Assembly: GCF_018853465.1 (NCBI RefSeq) | Contig: NZ_JABBOU010000048.1 | Coordinates: 1-27,816 of the forward strand | Direction: 5' to 3' | DNA length: 27,816 nucleotides | DNA from: Acidithiobacillus montserratensis | GTDB lineage: Bacteria > Pseudomonadota > Gammaproteobacteria > Acidithiobacillales > Acidithiobacillaceae | Part shown: positions 22,488 to 27,816 of the stretch, one piece after another | How positions within the stretch are numbered: the stretch's first letter is position 1 | Layout of the letters: each line of letters starts with the position of its first letter | The notes under the pieces: model-generated | What the model was told of the DNA's origin: nothing | The model's database searches: none | What the model saw: only the letters and a program-made list of their open reading frames with translations | Position numbers and translations under genes: made by a program

Positions 22488-22781
22488 TTATTCAGCTTCC
22501 ATCCCGTCAGCCACAGTTCCCTGTGCTTCACTTGCCTTGTCAGTTGCTTCCATACCGTCAGGTTCTATGCCTTTTTTCGCAAGAACAGAATCTTCTTTTT
22601 CCATGCCATCTGGAATTACTCCCATCTTTTCTTGGTTGGGGTTAGCAGATTCCATGCCATCCGGTTCAATGGATTTGGGCCCTTTGTTAAGGCGTTCGGA
22701 CTCCATACCATCATTGACAATACCCTGTTTTTCCAGTTTTGCATCCGTGCTTTCCATTCCATCAGGGTTCAGCTTGTTCAT
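22488..22781 (-). CDS. 97-residue protein of five 17-residue DGME repeats, function unknown
   Basis: I do not recognise this family. After MNKLN the protein is five consecutive units of exactly 17 residues (6-22, 23-39, 40-56, 57-73, 74-90), each beginning (P/N)DGME, plus a partial sixth, ADGMEAE, at the C-terminus. The rest of each unit is variable, charged and polar, with Gly at position 15 in four of five units. There is no cysteine, aromatic residue, signal peptide or membrane segment, so it is likely acidic, soluble and disordered. AGGAGAG lies 8 nt before the ATG, which together with a uniform repeat length supports real translation. It lies between a cytochrome b561-like gene and an autotransporter gene on the same strand. 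Repeated Asp/Glu and Met could bind metal or be oxidised, but that is speculation. Confidence 0.72.
   Translation of the reverse strand: MNKLNPDGMESTDAKLEKQGIVNDGMESERLNKGPKSIEPDGMESANPNQEKMGVIPDGMEKEDSVLAKKGIEPDGMEATDKASEAQGTVADGMEAE
22512..22766 (-). repeat. Five tandem 51-bp repeats encoding the DGME units
   Basis: Five in-frame 51-bp units encode residues 6-90 of the small repeat protein. Each has a conserved block reading GATGG(C/T/A)ATGGA on the minus strand, while the remaining 40 bp are diverged. Conservation is thus concentrated on the DGME codons rather than along the whole unit. Confidence 0.75.
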
Positions 22782-22832
22782 AGTTGGTCTCTCCTATTCA
22801 TGTTGAAATCAAACCAAAACACTACTGCTCAC

Positions 22833-22864
22833 TATATAATTATAGATTAAAAATTTTCGTCACG
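22833..22864 (-). promoter_or_regulatory. Weak candidate promoter of the DGME-repeat gene
   Basis: An A/T-rich stretch contains TATAAT (22844-22839, minus strand) and overlapping TATATA, with GTGACG (22864-22859) upstream. The spacing to TATAAT is only 14 nt and to TATATA 20 nt, so neither pair is ideal. It lies about 50-60 nt before the ATG. Confidence 0.3.
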
Positions 22865-22904
22865 CCCATATCGTGGCTTATGAATCCGGCCGTACAAGAA
22901 CTGA

Positions 22905-25900
22905 TTACCAGAGATAATCACCTTCTATGTAAAAAGTATTTAGGTGCATATCACGGGCAAATTGGCCTTGATATTCAACATGCATCGCCCAGTTTTTTCG
23001 GCCTTTCACTGTAAGTCCGATTCCGGTATTTAATGCTCCGCCAGGGGCAATGCGTGCGACCTCCATGGCATTGGTCAATCCAATCGTTTCGAGATTGGTG
23101 GCATAACGATTCCCCAGATAGCCGGAGCCTCCAACAGAAATCCAGGGGATGATACGCGCTGAGTGAGCCTGAAAGTGGTAACCTGCCTTCAGGCCCGTTC
23201 CAAGCACCCCAATATTGGTCAAAAGATGCGCATAATGGATATCCAGTATTCCTGCGCCCTGCTCTTGATAACCGTCCACCATAGTGTGGACAAAACCCGC
23301 TTCTACATAAGGGCTGATAAATGCCGGGCCAAAATTCTGGCGATATTGTGCTTTGGCGCTGGCATCTGCAAACCAGCCGCTGGAATTTCCTGACGCCACC
23401 AAATCCGAGGGCAACAATCTTCGGCTGGAATTTAACGCCAGGTATCCTGCTCCCAGTACGCCGTCGACACGCCAACTCCCCTGCCGATAGATACTGTAGC
23501 CATAACCCCCAAATGAGTGACTATCCACGTTATCAAAATGAGTTCCAGTTTGGGTACCCAGTCCCGAAAATGCCGCACCAATTATCCAGTGCCGATTGAT
23601 GGATTTTCCATAACCAGCGATGCCCCCATAATCCGATACCGAAGCAGCATTAGCACGTCCAAAGCTACCCAGTCCTTGTACCCAGGCTCCTCTCTGGGCG
23701 GCAGCAGCAATGCCGTTCATCGCAGAAAAAAGGCTGCGATTGGTAATGTAGTTACTGGATGCCATACCCGCACCCGTGAGGAAAGCCGGGCCAGCGGACG
23801 GAGAAAGCGTACCATCAGGCAGTCTGCCCGGGGTGGCTTGGAGTCCCAGGATCACTTCGTCAGGTAAATACTGAGGCTGAAGGGTTAAATAGTTGTCGAA
23901 AAGCCGGTCATTGAGCACTTGCGAAAAAGTACCCGAAACGCCGTTCCCTGCATGCACTATCTCGTAGTGAGCCCCCACCAGATAATTGCCTGGCAACACA
24001 TTGAGATTCAAGGTGCCCGCCAGTTGCGCCTTGCCGCTCACCAATAACTGACTATATCCGATACCCGGTTGCAGATAATCAGGTGTCACGGCAATCTCCA
24101 GATTGCCATCCGGTGCCTGAGTATAGTTACCGTTGACCGTCAGTACGCCAATACTTCCGCCCGGATAGACCAATCCCTGGTCTGTCACATTACCTTTGAT
24201 CGTGCCATGACCGCGAAGTACACCTTCCGCCAGTCCTCCTTCGGCGGGATCTACCATAACATCTCCGGCCAAATTGGCGTTCGGATGGCTGGCATCCCCC
24301 ACTTCGAGCAGGCCATTTTGGATGTCTGTACCGCCTGCGGGTCCGCCCTGTCCGTTGTCGATTACCGTACCGGAGACCGTCAGGTGACCCAATCCCGTCA
24401 TACTCCCGTCCGAAACCAATGCCTGTTGATCGGAGGGAGACAAGGGATGGGCTACCTGTGTATCGGCAGGACCACTCAGATACGCATGGTCGCCTGTACG
24501 TGTACCAATATCCAGGGGACGATTCATGACCACGGGCGCAGTGACCTCTATGGTCCCATTATTGAGAGTCACCGCACCAGAGGGGGCGCCCAGATTGTCA
24601 TTGGCAGAGACGGACAAGGCACCACCCTCCACCACGGTCCCACCAGAGTAACTGTTGCTGCCCGAAAGCGTCATCGCACCCGCCAGAAGCTGCAATGCTC
24701 CAGAGCCCTTTATGGAACCCGCAAATGAGCCGACATCATCACTGAGCGTCAGGGTATTGGCCCCGAGATTCACCTGACCGGACCCGGTCAAATCCGTAAT
24801 AGTTGCTCCCGGGAGAGCAGACTGGGAGATATTCAGCATGCCGTTGTCGTCAATCTCCGAGGAATCTGCGACAGATCCCAAGCCTTGCAAGGCCAGTGTG
24901 GCTGGCCCCAATATTTGGGTAACCCCGGTGTAAATGTTCTGGTTAGAAAGGGTTTCCGTACCAGCGGCCACCGTCACCCCCCCCGAACCTACGATCGTAC
25001 CGCCAAAATTGTCTGATGCATCGGTCAGTTCCAGCGTGTTTTTGCCGAGCAGCACAAAACCCCCTTGACCAGCCAGAGAAACGATTTGGTTTACCGGAGC
25101 AGCCGATCCGAGAATACTCAACACCCCATCATCGATCACATGTCCGGACTGACTGATACTTCCTTGATCTGAAAGATTCAGCAGTGTTCCCGCAAGTATC
25201 AAGGTATTCCCGGTGTAGGTATTGGTTCTCGATAAAGTTTCCACCCCACCTGGGTCCAAGGTCAATCCACCACCCACTCCGCTCAGGTCGCCGGAAAAAA
25301 TACCTGAAGCGTGGCTCAGAGTCAGGGTATTCGCTCCCAAAGCCACTGCACCGTTTCCGGAAAGGGTGGTGATGGTGGCTCCGGGCTTGCTGGACTGCAC
25401 GATGGAAAACACGCCATCGTCGTTCACTCCTTGGGAGGCGGCGATGCTGCCCAGGCCGCTAAGCGCAAGGGTTCCTCCCGGGCTTATGGTAGTGACGCCG
25501 GTGTAGTCATTTACACCGGATAGGGTTTCTGCGCCGGAAAGCACCGTTAAATTGCCATTCTGGCCAGTTATGCCACCAGCAAAGGTTCCTGCAGCTTTGG
25601 TCAGACTGAGTGTACGATCACTCAAGGCTACCTCGCCACCACCGGAAAGTGTGGTAATGAAGACCCCGTTCTTGGCTGTGGAACCCGTAATGGAAAAAAG
25701 ACCGTCGTCCACAATCCCACTGGAGTCAGCAATACTACCAGCACCTGACAAACTCAATTCTGCGGGCGAGGCAATGGTGGTTGGCCCATCATAGGTATTG
25801 GTGCCGGTCAATTCTTCATCGCCGTTTTCGACAGCCAAACCTCCACCGCCACCTCCTGCCAGACCACCATTTTCGATCACCCCGGAGAAGGTTGATGCCT

Positions 25901-27816
25901 GAGTATTCGCCGGGTCAATTTCAAGAGAATGGCTACCCAGATTCACCACACCAGCTCCAGACAGGCCGCCAATGGTTTCATTACTGCTTGCCGTAGAAAT
26001 ATCCAGAATACCCCCTGAACCCACATCCACGGCTCCGTGCTGATACAAAGAACCCGTCGGCCCCAACGCCAGAGTACCCGCATTGATGGTGGTACCGCCG
26101 GTATAAGTATTTTCCGCGTCCAGTATCAAAACGCCGATATGTGTGGAATCGCCCACCGTGAGTGCGCCATTGGAAAGCACTCCGTCCAATACCGCATAAT
26201 CGTCATCAGCCGGGTTCGCCGTCACTAGAATCGTACGGTTGCCGCCATTCAGGTTGATGGCATTGGTAAAGTTCACCATATTGTTGGCACTGGGAGAACC
26301 AAAAATCAGCGCGTTACCCGTCGGAACAAAATAGCCAGCATCCCAGGTCAGTGGGGCATTATTGTTCAAGGTGACGGTCAATGGTCCACCCGCAGCAGCA
26401 AAACCACCGGAACCGGTCCATTCCACTTCGTTGGGAGCACTGCCAACATATCGGGAAAAAGTTCCTTGCGACTGGAAAACTCCACCATTCATGCGCAGGT
26501 TACTCTCCAGATTCAATCCCACGCCATTTTGAGCCTGCAATACGCCACCATTCAGCTTCGTCTGCCCGGTATACGTATTATTGCCGTTGAAAATCACCAG
26601 GCCGCTATCGATGCTCAGCCCGGCACCCTGACCTGCCGGGATGTAATAACCACCAATACTGGCGACACTGTCGTCCGCAATGGTTCCATTGAAGGTGATC
26701 GTATGGCCTGCGCCGGGATCAAGTACTACATGGGAGCCGTTCATCATAAACAGATCCGTACCGGCTGCCTGCCCCGCTGAACCCCCATTGACACTGTTTC
26801 CGGCGAGTGCGTTGTCTGTACTGCTGAAGGTATCCGTTCCGGTCAGTATGAGCGTTCCGCCCTTGTTAACGAAAATAGCCCCACCATAGCCAGAACCACC
26901 TTGCCCACCTCCACCTGGAGTGTCGTAACCCTGACCATTACTGCCATTTCCGCCGCCGAACCCTGCAGCACCCGCATTGTTGGTTCCATTGCCTGTCTCA
27001 CCATCGGAACGCACAACCCCCCCGTTGCTTTCGCCACCGGGTTGGTTGGCACCGAGGCCCGCTTGACCACCGAGTCCACCACCACCGCCGCCGCCACCAA
27101 ATCCACCCGCGCCACCATCGCCAGCGTCACCGCCGTTACCGCCAATGGCGCCGCCATATTGCGGACTGGCTCCCGGAATCCCCGGGTATTCATTGGCTCC
27201 ACCGTTACCACCATTGCCTCCACTCCCTCCGGGCGCGCCACCTGCACCAAAACCCCCATTCCCCCCCTGACCACCAGGCCCACCTTCTCCACCAATACCA
27301 AGTTGCCCATCGGCAAGGGCCTGATTCCAGTAGGCCAGACTCGCGGTATTACTAGCGAGATCCGTCGCATCTACGCTTGCTTCAGTCGTTAACACAGCCA
27401 ACTCTGTCCCGTCCGCAGCAAGTTCTTCACTGTCAGCAGAATCCACGGTGTCTTCACCCGCCTGTGCGGCATAATCCCCTGCAGCAGTGGCGGCTTCCTC
27501 ACCCGCATCTGCAGCATTTGCCGCAGCTTCAGTCCCGGCCACAGGGGCTTCAAATGGGTCTGCTGCATCTCCCGCATCAGCAGCGGCAGCGGCGGTATCA
27601 GTAGCAGCTTCGGCAGTTGCAGCAATGGCATCGTCCAATTCCCCAGCGGCCTGGGAACTCTCACCGCTCACTTTTTGGGCAAGTGCGGCCATATTTTTTG
27701 TGAGCGCAATTATTTGCGCGCCGATGGTAGTGACCGTTGCCGCGCTCGCCGCAACATCTGTGATCAAAAACGGATCATATTGACCCCCGTTGGTGCCATT
27801 ACCGCCGACTCCGCCC
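22905..27816 (-). CDS. Giant autotransporter (type Va) adhesin, 5' end beyond the right edge
   Basis: At least 1636 codons are present and the frame is open to the window edge, so the start is outside; numbering here is from the TTG at 27767, which is not a real start. Residues 41-144 are Ala/Asp/Glu/Thr-rich and 156-296 are very Gly-rich (GGxGGNGG type). A passenger with autotransporter-associated beta-strand repeats follows (NTYTGxTxI...GTLxLxGxGSI), with five units beginning near 553, 657, 753, 849 and 944. Residues about 1353-1620 form the C-terminal beta-barrel (AWVQGLGSFG...IIGAAFSGLG...) ending in the aromatic YIEGDYLW required for outer-membrane insertion. Such proteins display a beta-helix on the cell surface for adhesion or aggregation. 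The signal peptide is not visible. A hairpin TGATTA-7 nt-TAATCA just after the stop is too weak to call a terminator. Confidence 0.9.
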   Translation of the reverse strand, partial: GGVGGNGTNGGQYDPFLITDVAASAATVTTIGAQIIALTKNMAALAQKVSGESSQAAGELDDAIAATAEAATDTAAAAADAGDAADPFEAPVAGTEAAANAADAGEEAATAAGDYAAQAGEDTVDSADSEELAADGTELAVLTTEASVDATDLASNTASLAYWNQALADGQLGIGGEGGPGGQGGNGGFGAGGAPGGSGGNGGNGGANEYPGIPGASPQYGGAIGGNGGDAGDGGAGGFGGGGGGGGLGGQAGLGANQPGGESNGGVVRSDGETGNGTNNAGAAGFGGGNGSNGQGYDTPGGGGQGGSGYGGAIFVNKGGTLILTGTDTFSSTDNALAGNSVNGGSAGQAAGTDLFMMNGSHVVLDPGAGHTITFNGTIADDSVASIGGYYIPAGQGAGLSIDSGLVIFNGNNTYTGQTKLNGGVLQAQNGVGLNLESNLRMNGGVFQSQGTFSRYVGSAPNEVEWTGSGGFAAAGGPLTVTLNNNAPLTWDAGYFVPTGNALIFGSPSANNMVNFTNAINLNGGNRTILVTANPADDDYAVLDGVLSNGALTVGDSTHIGVLILDAENTYTGGTTINAGTLALGPTGSLYQHGAVDVGSGGILDISTASSNETIGGLSGAGVVNLGSHSLEIDPANTQASTFSGVIENGGLAGGGGGGLAVENGDEELTGTNTYDGPTTIASPAELSLSGAGSIADSSGIVDDGLFSITGSTAKNGVFITTLSGGGEVALSDRTLSLTKAAGTFAGGITGQNGNLTVLSGAETLSGVNDYTGVTTISPGGTLALSGLGSIAASQGVNDDGVFSIVQSSKPGATITTLSGNGAVALGANTLTLSHASGIFSGDLSGVGGGLTLDPGGVETLSRTNTYTGNTLILAGTLLNLSDQGSISQSGHVIDDGVLSILGSAAPVNQIVSLAGQGGFVLLGKNTLELTDASDNFGGTIVGSGGVTVAAGTETLSNQNIYTGVTQILGPATLALQGLGSVADSSEIDDNGMLNISQSALPGATITDLTGSGQVNLGANTLTLSDDVGSFAGSIKGSGALQLLAGAMTLSGSNSYSGGTVVEGGALSVSANDNLGAPSGAVTLNNGTIEVTAPVVMNRPLDIGTRTGDHAYLSGPADTQVAHPLSPSDQQALVSDGSMTGLGHLTVSGTVIDNGQGGPAGGTDIQNGLLEVGDASHPNANLAGDVMVDPAEGGLAEGVLRGHGTIKGNVTDQGLVYPGGSIGVLTVNGNYTQAPDGNLEIAVTPDYLQPGIGYSQLLVSGKAQLAGTLNLNVLPGNYLVGAHYEIVHAGNGVSGTFSQVLNDRLFDNYLTLQPQYLPDEVILGLQATPGRLPDGTLSPSAGPAFLTGAGMASSNYITNRSLFSAMNGIAAAAQRGAWVQGLGSFGRANAASVSDYGGIAGYGKSINRHWIIGAAFSGLGTQTGTHFDNVDSHSFGGYGYSIYRQGSWRVDGVLGAGYLALNSSRRLLPSDLVASGNSSGWFADASAKAQYRQNFGPAFISPYVEAGFVHTMVDGYQEQGAGILDIHYAHLLTNIGVLGTGLKAGYHFQAHSARIIPWISVGGSGYLGNRYATNLETIGLTNAMEVARIAPGGALNTGIGLTVKGRKNWAMHVEYQGQFARDMHLNTFYIEGDYLW
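24657..26111 (-). repeat. Five passenger repeats of about 95 residues in the autotransporter
   Basis: Units begin at NTYTGGTTI, NTYDGPTTI, NDYTGVTTI, NTYTGNTLI and NIYTGVTQI, with spacings of 104, 96, 96 and 95 residues. Units 2-5 share an internal (D)DG(x)(L/F)(S/N)I core and a LGxNTL(T/E)L segment. They correspond to the beta-helical passenger and a sixth, different unit (NSYSGGTVV) follows. Confidence 0.8.
26880..27302 (-). repeat. Glycine-rich low-complexity region of the autotransporter
   Basis: About 140 residues are dominated by Gly with Asn, Ala and Gln, including a run of eight Gly. The sequence beyond 27767 up to the window edge is again GGVGGNGTNGG, so at least two Gly-rich blocks flank the Ala/Asp-rich segment. 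Confidence 0.85.

Noticed and set aside
22512..22766. DGME tandem repeats as a CRISPR array
   Set aside because: The repeats are in-frame, 51 bp, without constant-length direct repeats of 25-37 bp, and encode a protein with a Shine-Dalgarno; no cas genes nearby.
22880..22905. Hairpin TGATTA/TAATCA after the autotransporter stop as a terminator
   Set aside because: Six-bp A/T-rich stem without a following T tract; too weak to claim.
22905..27767. TTG at 27767 as the start of the autotransporter
   Set aside because: The frame continues upstream as Gly-rich sequence to the window edge and no signal peptide is seen after 27767, so the true start is outside the window.

Overview
The window looks like a chromosomal surface-and-osmolyte region of a Gram-negative chemolithoautotroph. 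I infer an Acidithiobacillus-like gammaproteobacterium/acidithiobacillian, from the pairing of a wcb/kps-type capsule operon carrying a type I polyketide synthase with a sucrose synthesis module, moderate GC content, and decayed insertion sequences. No taxonomic marker gene is present, so this placement is an inference.

Positions 1-14563 (minus strand) hold one tightly packed operon that reads leftwards out of the window: Wza-like outer-membrane lipoprotein, GT4 glycosyltransferase, a 2445-residue fully reducing type I PKS, an alpha-oxoamine-synthase (AONS/SPT-like) PLP enzyme, a one-module KpsC-like protein, a KpsS-like protein, an SDR reductase with a hydrophobic tail, and the N-terminus of an LtaS-like membrane protein. 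Junctions overlap by 4 to 94 nt or are separated by 9 to 21 nt. The set resembles the Burkholderia wcb capsule cluster. My working model is that the PKS builds a saturated acyl chain, the PLP enzyme releases it onto an amino acid, the SDR reduces the ketone, and KpsC/KpsS link the resulting lipid to the polysaccharide.

Positions 14752-19325 (plus strand) run divergently and encode a sucrose module: a GH100 neutral/alkaline invertase, a sucrose-phosphate synthase with a degenerate fused phosphatase-like domain, and an intact stand-alone sucrose-phosphate phosphatase. About 340 bp between the two transcription units carry candidate promoters in both directions.

Positions 19373-21366 are a nest of mobile DNA: a transposase fragment, a 300-bp non-autonomous IS200/IS605 derivative with an internally deleted tnpA, and a complete IS110-family (IS1111-type) element with 12-bp subterminal inverted repeats. 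The non-coding region downstream of its transposase contains two short segments matching the two sequences that flank the element, as expected for a guide (seeker/bridge) RNA. This is the most mechanistically informative signal in the window.

Positions 21398-27816 (minus strand) hold a cytochrome b561-like membrane protein, a roughly 490-bp non-coding stretch with hairpins, a 97-residue protein built from five exact-length 17-residue DGME repeats, and most of a giant autotransporter adhesin. The adhesin's 5' end lies beyond the right edge; it has Ala/Asp-rich and Gly-rich regions, about five 95-residue passenger repeats and a C-terminal beta-barrel. No tRNA, rRNA or CRISPR array was seen.
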